A stretch of DNA of 51,769 nucleotides, from contig MSHB01000012.1 of assembly GCA_001940985.1 (NCBI GenBank), forward strand, positions 1 through 51,769, given 5' to 3'. This stretch comes from Mollicutes bacterium Phil14 (GTDB taxonomy: Bacteria > Bacillota_I > Bacilli_A > ML615J-28 > CAG-698). The notes beneath the pieces are model-generated. The model was not told the DNA's origin. It ran no database searches and saw nothing but the letters and a program-made list of their open reading frames with translations. Below, piece by piece: positions 41,577 through 50,886 of this stretch; within the stretch, counting starts at the first letter, position 1; each line of letters begins with the position of its first letter. The position numbers were made by a program, and so were the translations under genes.

Positions 41577-43565
41577 CTATACAAGCAACTCCTTTATTCT
41601 ATTATATAAATAACATATTCTATTACTAGCAATAGATTCATTCCCCGTATCATACTTAGAAACTAAAACGCACCTATTACATAAATAATTTTTACAATTA
41701 CTGCAAGAAATTCTATTTAAATCTAAATCTAAATCATCATAATTATCATTCATATCACCTATAAAAGATTCAACATTATAATAATAAAATCCAGGGCAAC
41801 GATATAATTTGCCATTTGGTGCTATTGTCAAAGATCTTTTATTTAATAAACAATCTACAAAATCATCATTCTTATTTATATCGGTAATAAAGTTACATTC
41901 TTTACTATTACCATACATTTCTTTAATTTTTACTAAATTTAAAACAAAATTATCAATCATATTATTATTCCATAATATTAAATCTGAAAGAGAAAAATTA
42001 ATTCTTATGAATTTCTTGTATAGCAATTCACAATTATGAAGCAAATCTTTTATATTAAATCTATTCACAACTAAAACACAACTTTGACTTAAGTAATTTG
42101 TATTATTATCAATAATTAGCGAACCATTATCAAATATAGGAATTGAAAATTCACAATTCTTATTAGAGTTTTTAAAAGAAAAATATAAACCTGTATTGAG
42201 TTTTGATTCCCCAATAAAAATCGGACATAGATCATTTTTTTCAGCATATTCTAATGCATTCATAACCATATTATCATCCATAATATTACGTATATTATTT
42301 TCATTTGAATAATTGCAAATAGGTAATGTTTCAGAATCAGTTATTATATATAAATAAGTGTCTTTACTTGTTGTTGGAGTTATTCTTAGCATTGTTCTTG
42401 GAGAAATATAACCAGTTTTGAGTTCAAATAGTTTCCAAAATCTTTTATTTGCTCTAACATTTGCTTGATGCATTTTACAATTATATTTTGTTCTATTAAA
42501 TATAGTTTGATTTTTTGACATATCATATGAATACCCCCCACATTGACCGCATCCAGTAGCAACTTTACACTCAATACATTCAGGATCAAGAAAATTCTTT
42601 TTTTGCAAAAACTTAAATGGTTTTATTTTATTATCATCTAAACCGTTAATAATATCTCCTAATATTATAGGTTTATTTTTACTTAATGCAATATCAAAAA
42701 ACCTAACGCATGGATAGAAATTTCCTTTTGTATCAATTGCTATCATATGATTTCCCATTCCACAAAATTCTTGATTGAGTTCCTCACGTGTAAACGGGAA
42801 TCCAATTTGTGCTTCAAAAAATCTAACACTATTGTTTATCCACAAGTCATGTTCTAAAATATAATCAGCTAACATATTAAGTTGTTCTTCAAATATTTCT
42901 GGATCACCATCTTTCCATACATCCTCATATACAATATTTGCTGATACAAATCTAATTCCTTTGTTCCATAAATCTATAATACTATCTTTTAATAAAGGTA
43001 AATCATCATGAGAAAAAGTAGCTTTCGTTGACATATTAGGAAATTGTTTTTGCCACAAACTAACACTTTTTATAACTTGATCATAACTTCCTTTCCCATT
43101 TATTTGAACTCTTTGTAAGTCGTGCTTTTCTTTATTACCATCTATACTTATTGAAATAGATAAATGACCATAATGTTTTTTTATAAATTTCTGCACTTTA
43201 TCAGATGAATAATTCATTCCATTTGTAGTAATTAAAAACCTATATCTGTAAAACCATTTATGTTTTAAAACATATAGTTTTTGTAAAATATAATCACAAA
43301 TTTCATCAATCAATTCAATTTCTAAAAATGGCTCACCACCCATAAATTCGAATATAACGCCTTCTTCTTTATACTGGATTGGATCATTTAAAAAATAATC
43401 TATTGCTTTTTTTGCTGTGGTAAATGACATTACATTTTTATTATTCTTATTCAAAAAATAACAATATTTGCACTTCAAATTGCAATTTTCTGTGACACCG
43501 AATGTAAACTCTCTAGCTCTACCATTTAACCATTCTTTTAATTCATTTCCCATCGTTATTTTCAT
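41577..43565 (-). CDS. Radical SAM-SPASM peptide maturase, apparently fused to a second SPASM maturase domain
   Basis: A 662-aa enzyme. Residues 20-380 form a radical SAM domain with C28-x3-C32-x2-C35 for the SAM cluster, MGGEPF (75-80) and a first SPASM set (C268, C286, C330, C333, C339, C342, C363). Residues about 395-662 form a second domain without a radical SAM motif but with another SPASM-like set (NGKLYRC, CSNC-x4-CNRC, then RICYLY). That half resembles proteins annotated as CXXX repeat peptide maturases, usually a separate gene. The enzyme probably forms thioether bonds on the nearby precursor. The fusion would place both activities in one chain. Confidence 0.85.
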   Translation of the reverse strand: MKITMGNELKEWLNGRAREFTFGVTENCNLKCKYCYFLNKNNKNVMSFTTAKKAIDYFLNDPIQYKEEGVIFEFMGGEPFLEIELIDEICDYILQKLYVLKHKWFYRYRFLITTNGMNYSSDKVQKFIKKHYGHLSISISIDGNKEKHDLQRVQINGKGSYDQVIKSVSLWQKQFPNMSTKATFSHDDLPLLKDSIIDLWNKGIRFVSANIVYEDVWKDGDPEIFEEQLNMLADYILEHDLWINNSVRFFEAQIGFPFTREELNQEFCGMGNHMIAIDTKGNFYPCVRFFDIALSKNKPIILGDIINGLDDNKIKPFKFLQKKNFLDPECIECKVATGCGQCGGYSYDMSKNQTIFNRTKYNCKMHQANVRANKRFWKLFELKTGYISPRTMLRITPTTSKDTYLYIITDSETLPICNYSNENNIRNIMDDNMVMNALEYAEKNDLCPIFIGESKLNTGLYFSFKNSNKNCEFSIPIFDNGSLIIDNNTNYLSQSCVLVVNRFNIKDLLHNCELLYKKFIRINFSLSDLILWNNNMIDNFVLNLVKIKEMYGNSKECNFITDINKNDDFVDCLLNKRSLTIAPNGKLYRCPGFYYYNVESFIGDMNDNYDDLDLDLNRISCSNCKNYLCNRCVLVSKYDTGNESIASNRICYLYNRIKELLV

Positions 43566-43569
43566 TAAT

Positions 43570-45357
43570 TTATTTTCCTTCTTGTGTAAATTTTTTCACT
43601 TGTAAATCATATAGTTCTTTATAATATTGATTACAATTATATAATTGCGAATGAGATCCGACTGCTTCGATGCATCCTGATTTTAATACTATAATTTTAT
43701 CAAAATTAGTTATTTTTGATAATTTATGACTTATTAGAAGCAAAGTTTTTTCATTTTCTTTTAATACAATATTATATATATCACTTTCAGTCTTTAAATC
43801 CAAAGATGAATTTGGTTCATCCATAACTAAAAAAGATGAATTTTTATATAAACATCTACCAATTGCTATTTTTTGTTTTTCTCCACCAGATAATTCTTTT
43901 CCATCAACATCAAAGAATTTTGTTAAACTAGTTTCATAAGAATTGGGCCATTCATTGACAATGTTTGATAAATTAATTTGAGATGTTACTTTTTTCATTT
44001 CTTCTTGATTATATTCTTTTGTTAATGCTATATTATAGGAATATGTATCAGAAAAAATGCAATAATCTTGAAAAATAACCCCAATCTGATTTCTTAGTGA
44101 TTCTGTAACAATTTGCTCAATTGGATAATTATTTATTAATACTCTACCATCATTAACTCTATAAAACTTCAACAATATTTTAATTATTGTAGATTTTCCA
44201 GCTCCATTATCTCCTATTAATAATACTTTCTCACTAGAATTTATTTCAAAGGAAAGATTATTCAAAGTATACTCTTCATTCCCTGGATATTTAAAATAAA
44301 CGTCCTCAAATTTGATACTGTTTATTTTATCTATCACAATTGATTCTTCATTTGGAATTTTTAAACTATCATTTTTGCATAAAAAATTTTTATATCTATT
44401 TATTCTATCATTATATCCATGAAATCTACCACCACAAGCAAATAATTGTCTTGTGTATGAAAAAAGTTTAATCAATAAGGCACTATAGTAATAGAATATT
44501 GAAATTGACCCTGAATAATTATTTATGATAATAATTCCTGTAACTATATATATGCTTATCTGTACAATACTGTTAACTATTGAAATAGCAGACATAGGAA
44601 TTCCTTTTCTTTTTAAAATCCTAGTTTTTTCATGAATATATTTTTTTGTTTTTTCATTATATCTATCCATATATTCATGATTCATATTAAAAAATCTAAG
44701 TTCTTTTGCCCAATTTTTATTTGTTAAAATATTTGTTATATATCCAATTTCTCTTTCAACAGGTAATTCTAATTCCTCCCAAGAATAAATAATTTGATAA
44801 TACTTTTTTTCCACTAAATATACTGGTATTGATAATATTAAAATTATAATGGCTATATAATAATTAAACATAAAACTCATTATAAATAAAACTATAGTAC
44901 ATACTAGTGTGACACCTAATGTAACTGCATCACTTACTAAATTATCCATATTTCTTGAATTAATAATTGTTTGATTAATATTATCATAAAAACTTGGATT
45001 ATCAAAATTATCAATACCCAATTCAGACACTTTTTTAATAGTTTGCAACCTTAAATATCTCTGCATTTTTTCCGAACAAATATCATCTACAACTTGTGAA
45101 ATACTTGAAATAATGGTTAAACTAATCATTATTAATCCTAAAATGATTAATTTTGTGCTAAAAATATTAAAGATATTTGTTGTATTGGATATTGATTGTG
45201 TGATTTCCTCTATTATCAAAGAAACAAAATATACTTCTACAAAAACTTTAATCATCGTAATTAATTCTAGAATTATTTTAATTAAAGCTAAAAAACCACA
45301 TGATTGCTTAAACATTTTAAAAGTGTATATAAAATTTTTAATATTGTTCATACTCAT
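43570..45357 (-). CDS. ABC exporter (fused permease-ATPase, no peptidase domain)
   Basis: A 595-aa half-transporter. About six hydrophobic segments lie in residues 20-310. The ATPase domain has Walker A LLIGDNGAGKSTI (about 390), the signature LSGGEKQKIAIGR and Walker B FLVMDEPNSSLD. No N-terminal C39 peptidase is present, so leader removal must be done by another enzyme, perhaps the alpha/beta hydrolase. It probably exports the finished peptide and may give self-protection. It overlaps the ligase gene by 4 nt. Confidence 0.92.
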   Translation of the reverse strand: MSMNNIKNFIYTFKMFKQSCGFLALIKIILELITMIKVFVEVYFVSLIIEEITQSISNTTNIFNIFSTKLIILGLIMISLTIISSISQVVDDICSEKMQRYLRLQTIKKVSELGIDNFDNPSFYDNINQTIINSRNMDNLVSDAVTLGVTLVCTIVLFIMSFMFNYYIAIIILILSIPVYLVEKKYYQIIYSWEELELPVEREIGYITNILTNKNWAKELRFFNMNHEYMDRYNEKTKKYIHEKTRILKRKGIPMSAISIVNSIVQISIYIVTGIIIINNYSGSISIFYYYSALLIKLFSYTRQLFACGGRFHGYNDRINRYKNFLCKNDSLKIPNEESIVIDKINSIKFEDVYFKYPGNEEYTLNNLSFEINSSEKVLLIGDNGAGKSTIIKILLKFYRVNDGRVLINNYPIEQIVTESLRNQIGVIFQDYCIFSDTYSYNIALTKEYNQEEMKKVTSQINLSNIVNEWPNSYETSLTKFFDVDGKELSGGEKQKIAIGRCLYKNSSFLVMDEPNSSLDLKTESDIYNIVLKENEKTLLLISHKLSKITNFDKIIVLKSGCIEAVGSHSQLYNCNQYYKELYDLQVKKFTQEGK

Positions 45358-46829
45358 TTTCTCCTCATAATTTTACCAGATTCAGTTTTATTAATTTGAT
45401 CAACTATTTTTATTCTAAAAGGAATTCGATTTTCAGTTAAATTACTTTTACAACATGATAATATTTTATCTTTAAATTCAGCATCAGTTATATTAGTCAA
45501 ATTATTTTTTATTACTGAAGCAACTGGTATTTCCCCTAATATTGCATTTTTTTCACCATATACAATTGCATCAACAACTTCATCAACTTTTTTAATTACT
45601 TGCTCTATTTCCTCTGGATAAATATTTTCCCCTCCACATATAATTATATTTTTTTCTCTTCCGACTACATATAAAAAGTTTTCATTATCAAAATAACCTA
45701 AATCTCCCGTCATAAACATTTTTTTATAAAATGCTTTTTTTGTTAATAATTTATTTCTATAATATTCTTTCATAATATATTTTGATTTAATTAAAATCTT
45801 TCCAATAACATATGGCTTAGTAATTCTTTTATATTCACAATCGAATATTCTTATTTTGACACCTCGTATAGGATAACCCACAGAATCTTTCTTATAAATA
45901 TATTTATTCATATTAAGCATTGTAGCACGAGGAGATAACTCAGTAAGTCCATAAACATTATAAATCGTACAATTTGGAAAAATTTTAATAAATTTATGAA
46001 CTAGGTCAAAATCAACTTTATCTCCGCCGATCCAAATTTTTTTTATGAAACTATATTGTGGTACATTTATAATTAATTTTTCACTTAATATTTTGAACTT
46101 TGAAGGGACCAAACACAAGGCTGAAATACTATGATTTTTGATTAAATCAAGATAATGACTAACAGATTCAAACTTATTTGTAATTACCAATTTTTCCCCA
46201 ACTATTAAAGATGAAAATATTTGAGTCGTTAGGCAAGAAATAGTAGACATAGAGATAATTATTATCATTGAATCAGAAAATCTCAAATCAATATTATGTA
46301 TATGTTCAATTGCGTTAGAAATTAATTTATTAGTATTCAATACAACATTTTTACAATTATATGTTGTCCCAGAAGTTGTTAAAATTAAATTATTTTTTTT
46401 AGAGTATTTTGGAATATTTTCCTTATACTCATCAAATATCAATTCTTTTTCTTCTAAAATCATCAAATTAATTTTATTATATAAAGCATAATAAGTAAAA
46501 TCTTTATTATTATTATAAAAATAGTTTGTAATAATTAATGTATCAATATGTGTACTTTCAATTTTTTTCTTTAGTTCAAGCAAATTATTATCATAATTAA
46601 ATATCACTACTTGAGTACGCAAAGAAAGTGAAAGCACAAGTGCCTCTATAAATTCAATTGAATTTGGTATATAAATTCCTATACTATTTGATTTAACTTT
46701 TTTTGATTTAACTTTTTTCATTACGTCAAGAAGCCAATAATATAAACTAGAATATGATATAGAATAATTCTTATCAATGATTAAATTATTATTTTTCTTT
46801 TGTTTTGCTAATAATCGAACTATATTCAT
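45354..46829 (-). CDS. Acyl-CoA synthetase-like AMP ligase
   Basis: A 491-aa adenylate-forming ligase with all core motifs: LTTSGTTYNCKNVV (P-loop), NVYGLTELSPRA, TGDLGYFDNENFLYVVGREKNIIICGGENIYPEEIEQV and the C-terminal NKTESGKIMRRK with the catalytic lysine. Such enzymes form acyl-AMP and then acyl-CoA or acyl-carrier thioester. No reductase or condensation domain is fused. It may load the free carrier protein or supply the acid for the PaaK-like enzyme. The substrate cannot be read from the pocket. Confidence 0.92.
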   Translation of the reverse strand: MNIVRLLAKQKKNNNLIIDKNYSISYSSLYYWLLDVMKKVKSKKVKSNSIGIYIPNSIEFIEALVLSLSLRTQVVIFNYDNNLLELKKKIESTHIDTLIITNYFYNNNKDFTYYALYNKINLMILEEKELIFDEYKENIPKYSKKNNLILTTSGTTYNCKNVVLNTNKLISNAIEHIHNIDLRFSDSMIIIISMSTISCLTTQIFSSLIVGEKLVITNKFESVSHYLDLIKNHSISALCLVPSKFKILSEKLIINVPQYSFIKKIWIGGDKVDFDLVHKFIKIFPNCTIYNVYGLTELSPRATMLNMNKYIYKKDSVGYPIRGVKIRIFDCEYKRITKPYVIGKILIKSKYIMKEYYRNKLLTKKAFYKKMFMTGDLGYFDNENFLYVVGREKNIIICGGENIYPEEIEQVIKKVDEVVDAIVYGEKNAILGEIPVASVIKNNLTNITDAEFKDKILSCCKSNLTENRIPFRIKIVDQINKTESGKIMRRK

Positions 46830-46840
46830 TACATTTTCAC

Positions 46841-48991
46841 CTATTTTATAAATAAATATTTCCCTTTGATATAAATTATTGCTTTATAATCATATATAGA
46901 ATCATTAGAGTATGAACAAGGTACGAACAATGATCTTGTAAAAAAACATTTACTTAACAAGCTACTTTGATTCGTATTTATTAGTAGTATGTTTTCAAAA
47001 TAATAAAATGGATGTGGAATTATTTGGCAAACCACATATTCTCCATATATGTGCTGTTCATCATAGGAGACAAAATCATCATATATATGTACTTTTGCAT
47101 TTTTAAATAAAATTTTATCTGTAAATCCAAATAAAATATAACTATTTCTATGAAATAAATTAATCTTATTTTTATAATAAATTTGAATATTACATTTTAT
47201 TTCATTTTTTTCATTAAGTGTTTTTAACACTGATAATGATTGCGCTGCTTTATAGTATTTTACATCATTATACACGATACAAAAATTATTATCAAAAATA
47301 TAAAAAATTTTTCGTTCAATATTTTTTTTAATCTTAGATAAATTGATATATTTGATATTTTCATATTCATAATTATCTTTTATTTTTTTAACTATACCGT
47401 ATTTCATCTCACTCATAAATTCAATATTATATATTTTGGGATGAGTACTTATTAATGGATTACTAAACCATTTATATGAAACCAAATGTTTATCTTTTGA
47501 TATTTTTTCACTATATCGAAGAAAATCATCAATATAGTTATAATCATATAAAACATTTTGTATCAAATTATGATTCGAATTTAATATTCTAACTTTTTTA
47601 ATATTTTTAGACTCTTCTATTATATCAGCATATTTTAAACACGATTTGTTGTCATATTCTCCATAAATATAAAACACATATGCATACTCTATATGATAAT
47701 AAATATTTCCTATTCCTCCTATACATACACAGCCTAAAAAAGTTTTTTGATTTTCTGCAGTTAAAGCAAGAGCTGTTGTTGCATTTGCAGAATATCCTAT
47801 GATAAATATTTTATTTTCATCAACTGGAAAATATTTTTTTACAATATCAACAATTTCTAAAATTATTTTTTTACTTATTTGATTACCAGCACCTGATCCT
47901 AATCCTGTACATTCAACTAAAATATATTGTTCTGAATATTTTTTTTTAAACTTTTCTAAATATGTTTTTGTCATTGAACTTGACAAAATAATGATTAAAG
48001 GATATTTACGCTTTTTATATTTTGGAATTGAATAATAGAAAATAATTAATCCTATATTATATTTCGAATAAAAACATATAGTGCTAATCTTATAAAAATC
48101 ATATATATATTTTGCTCTTCTAATAAAATTTAACATACTGTTTTGATAATAACTTTGAATTTCATTTAACAAGATGCTTTGGATAAATAAATCGTCTATT
48201 TTTCTAATATAATTGATTAAATCATGAATAAAAATTAAATCAAGATTATTAACAAAATTTTCAAGTTTTTTATATTCATTAATATTTAATTTATAAATAA
48301 ATTTTTGTGTTAATTCATAAACTTCTATTAAATCAATTGATACTACTGCCTTGCAGATAATTAAGTTATTATATGAAGAAATGCCAATATCAACCAATTT
48401 ATTTATTTCTGCTTTTTTCTTAATTTCTATTTCTTTATCATAAATTGAATATTCAATATTTGGATATACATCAAAAGAGTTTTGGCATAAAGTAGACATA
48501 TATAATTTATTATTTTTTTCATCTAAAATAAAATATGAGCAAAATATATTCTCAAAATTATATTCCTGTATTTTTTCTATGAATAAATCATAATTATTTG
48601 TTCTATCATTATACAGCTCTATAACTATTTCATTTATTTCATTTTCTAAATATATATCTTTAAATATATTCCATTTTTTAGAATTTTCAATCAGTTTTTG
48701 ATTAACCCAAATTTTTGTATTTCTTGAGTTAAATGAAAATGACAATCTAATTAGTCCCTTAAATTTTATATAAAAAATCAAACAAACTATTTTTCTATCA
48801 AAAATGTTTTGTGAAGAAATAAATGGAACCTCAATTTTATCGAATAAAATTTCCAAATTATTATTTTGTGATATAAAATTGGGGATCATATCTAGTAAAT
48901 TATATTCCTCTTTTAGTTTGTATGTTACATAATACAATTTATCAATTTTTATGTACTGTTTATTTATATTTATAACTTCATTTAATTCCAT
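46841..48991 (-). CDS. Large alpha/beta hydrolase of the cluster
   Basis: A 716-aa protein from ATG 48991. A TTG start 15 nt earlier is open but has no spaced ribosome site, and the SD before ATG is weak. Residues about 60-140 resemble a jelly-roll (FNSRNTKIWVNQKLIENS). From about 325 there is an alpha/beta hydrolase: nucleophile elbow GYSANA (Ser401), an acidic GEYD and NSNHN as the likely histidine. It could cleave the leader, act as acyl esterase/thioesterase, or transfer the acyl group. It has no signal peptide, so it acts inside the cell. The weak start signal suggests low expression. Confidence 0.72.
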   Translation of the reverse strand: MELNEVININKQYIKIDKLYYVTYKLKEEYNLLDMIPNFISQNNNLEILFDKIEVPFISSQNIFDRKIVCLIFYIKFKGLIRLSFSFNSRNTKIWVNQKLIENSKKWNIFKDIYLENEINEIVIELYNDRTNNYDLFIEKIQEYNFENIFCSYFILDEKNNKLYMSTLCQNSFDVYPNIEYSIYDKEIEIKKKAEINKLVDIGISSYNNLIICKAVVSIDLIEVYELTQKFIYKLNINEYKKLENFVNNLDLIFIHDLINYIRKIDDLFIQSILLNEIQSYYQNSMLNFIRRAKYIYDFYKISTICFYSKYNIGLIIFYYSIPKYKKRKYPLIIILSSSMTKTYLEKFKKKYSEQYILVECTGLGSGAGNQISKKIILEIVDIVKKYFPVDENKIFIIGYSANATTALALTAENQKTFLGCVCIGGIGNIYYHIEYAYVFYIYGEYDNKSCLKYADIIEESKNIKKVRILNSNHNLIQNVLYDYNYIDDFLRYSEKISKDKHLVSYKWFSNPLISTHPKIYNIEFMSEMKYGIVKKIKDNYEYENIKYINLSKIKKNIERKIFYIFDNNFCIVYNDVKYYKAAQSLSVLKTLNEKNEIKCNIQIYYKNKINLFHRNSYILFGFTDKILFKNAKVHIYDDFVSYDEQHIYGEYVVCQIIPHPFYYFENILLINTNQSSLLSKCFFTRSLFVPCSYSNDSIYDYKAIIYIKGKYLFIK

Positions 48992-49105
48992 AATTATTTG
49001 ACACAACCTTAATTTTAGTATTCAGATAAATTTATTTTTTCATTAAAAATAAAAATTATTTTACACTTATCATTAAAATCATTATATTATTTTATAATAA
49101 AATAT

Positions 49106-49510
49106 TTAATTAATAATTCTAATTGTTGTATTTTCTGAATATATTTGACTTACTAACCCAACTGAATTAACAATACATCCTTCATCATCATTTGTCATAT
49201 AGATAATCACTTCACCTAAAGAATTTTCGTCGCATGAATATACTTTTATATTATTATGTGAATCATAAATTATAACTGAACAACTACCCAAAAATTCTTC
49301 ATGACCATTATTAATTTCCCAAATATATGCTTTTGATAATTCTTCATCAATTTCAATATAATATTGCTCTGTTTCAAGAGAATAAACTACAACACCACTA
49401 GGATTATCATCTCTTTCAATAACAATATGTGCTGCTTCAACTTTGGTTTCACTGATCATAAAGAGAAATAATGCAATCATGCAACAAAACAATTTAATAA
49501 ATTTTTTCAT
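49106..49510 (-). CDS. Secreted protein of unknown function
   Basis: A 134-aa protein with a clear signal peptide (KKFIKLFCCMIALFLFMISETKVEA, cleavage probably after VEA). The mature part of about 109 aa is beta-rich, with HIVIERDD, KAYIWEINNG and a C-terminal SENTTIRIIN, and three cysteines. It starts after AGGAGG and is driven by a consensus promoter. It is 115 nt upstream of the hydrolase, and no strong terminator is seen between, so it may be the first gene of the operon. It could be an immunity or sensor protein. No family is recognised. Confidence 0.68.
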   Translation of the reverse strand: MKKFIKLFCCMIALFLFMISETKVEAAHIVIERDDNPSGVVVYSLETEQYYIEIDEELSKAYIWEINNGHEEFLGSCSVIIYDSHNNIKVYSCDENSLGEVIIYMTNDDEGCIVNSVGLVSQIYSENTTIRIIN

Positions 49511-49535
49511 TTTTTACCTCCTATTTAACACTAAT

Positions 49536-49564
49536 AGTATACATTAATATCCAAATTTTGTCAA
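49536..49564 (-). promoter_or_regulatory. Strong promoter ahead of the secreted protein and cluster
   Basis: TTGACA (49559-49564), 17-bp spacer, TATACT (49536-49541), about 20 nt before the ribosome site. It is one of the best sigma-70-type promoters in the window. Transcription could continue into the hydrolase, ligase, exporter and maturase genes. Confidence 0.85.
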
Positions 49565-49607
49565 ACGTTACAATTCCAAAATCCGACCGAATTTATATAA
49601 CTTTAGT

Positions 49608-49630
49608 AAAAAAACTCCATTTCTGGAGCG
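49608..49630 (-). terminator. Terminator of the HTH-TPR regulator
   Basis: Minus strand GCTCCA-GAAA-TGGAGT followed by seven Ts, located just after the regulator's stop. The top strand also has a T run after the stem, so it could work in both directions. Confidence 0.75.
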
Positions 49631-49653
49631 TTTTTCGCTTATAGCTTTAGTTT

Positions 49654-50781
49654 TCACTTGATTTCGATTTTTTTTAAAATATTTATAATCCATTTTTCAA
49701 TTTCATAATTTTCTAGTTTTGGAAGTAAGCTTTTTCTATTACTAACAAGTATAATATTTAAAGTATTCAAATATTCTTGATCCTTTAATTCATACAATTC
49801 AATTCCCAAATCATCAAAAAATTTAATATATTCTTTTTTGCCTTTTTCTTTGAAAACCGCAATCATATAACATGTAAGCAATGTCAAATTCATGCTTAGA
49901 CCATTTTCTAAAATACTAATAATATCTGAATATCGATTTAATCCCAATAAAGAAACAATATTATATTTATCTACACTCTTTTCTAAAATCTTATACGTTG
50001 ATTTAATTGACATCAAAGATAATTTTTGTTTAAAAGCTATATCATTACACTCCTGATAATTTCCAACAAATAATAAACTACTCATTACAGTATTATTCAA
50101 AAATAACATTCTGATAATATTTCCGTCAGTCGATAAAAATTCTTTTGCTTTAGTAGCAAAAAATATGCTTTCAATATATCTTTTATTATAATATGCTCTT
50201 GATGATAAAATACAGTACGCAGACCCATTATTATAATTTTTCAACCAATATCCATCAGCTATATTTGGTTCAAATGTCAAATATATTAATTCATATACAT
50301 CATATAAATTATCATCAAAAAACTTTATGTATTTTTTAAGTTCATTGTAATCTGATATATTTTCATTAATTATAGTATTATAATCTTTATTTGAACTAAT
50401 TACTAATAATAATTTAAATAATAAAATAATGGGATAAATTGTATATTGCTCATCTAATAATTCATTAACACGTTTCAACACCTCATCATAATCATCATAA
50501 ATTTTATAATACATTTTATAATAAATGTCATCAAATAATTGTTCAAATATATCAATTTCTTCTGCCGTTGGCATTTTATAATTAAAATGAGTTGTCAATT
50601 GGTCTATTAAACGTGGTCCTGCGATTAATTCACCTTTTTTACATTTTCTATATGTACTTGGATTAATTGCAATGCTTTGTAAAAATTTTTCTATACCTTC
50701 ACGAGTATCATCAATTTTTACATCATATAAATTAAAATATATTAAACTATCTTTATATAAGTTCAAATTAATTTTCTTCAT
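49654..50781 (-). CDS. HTH-TPR (RRNPP-like) regulator
   Basis: A 375-aa protein. Residues 20-65 resemble a short XRE-like helix-turn-helix (EGIEKFLQSIAINPSTYRKCKKGELIAGPRLIDQLTTHF-type layout). The remaining 300 residues are all-helical repeat structure (TPR-like), with long stretches of D/E/K/Y. This is the general form of peptide-responsive RRNPP regulators such as Rgg or PlcR. Its own promoter and terminator make it a separate unit, placed just upstream of the cluster promoter. A control role is inferred from position; the signalling peptide is not found. Confidence 0.72.
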   Translation of the reverse strand: MKKINLNLYKDSLIYFNLYDVKIDDTREGIEKFLQSIAINPSTYRKCKKGELIAGPRLIDQLTTHFNYKMPTAEEIDIFEQLFDDIYYKMYYKIYDDYDEVLKRVNELLDEQYTIYPIILLFKLLLVISSNKDYNTIINENISDYNELKKYIKFFDDNLYDVYELIYLTFEPNIADGYWLKNYNNGSAYCILSSRAYYNKRYIESIFFATKAKEFLSTDGNIIRMLFLNNTVMSSLLFVGNYQECNDIAFKQKLSLMSIKSTYKILEKSVDKYNIVSLLGLNRYSDIISILENGLSMNLTLLTCYMIAVFKEKGKKEYIKFFDDLGIELYELKDQEYLNTLNIILVSNRKSLLPKLENYEIEKWIINILKKIEIK

Positions 50782-50811
50782 AATAATTAATCCTTTCAGT
50801 GACTTTTTTAT

Positions 50812-50840
50812 ATTATATCACATTTTTTATTCTTTGTCTA
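50812..50840 (-). promoter_or_regulatory. Promoter of the HTH-TPR regulator
   Basis: TAGACA (50835-50840), 17-bp spacer, TATAAT (50812-50817), upstream of GAAAGGAT and the ATG at 50781. Confidence 0.75.
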
Positions 50841-50886
50841 TTTTTGAATCTATTTGCCAAATTTTGTTATTAACGATTCTCTATTT

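Noticed and set aside
49511..50781. An arbitrium-type AimR/AimP system
   Set aside because: Size and fold of the regulator would fit, but no small secreted peptide gene follows it; the next ORF is a 134-aa secreted protein and a terminator lies between.
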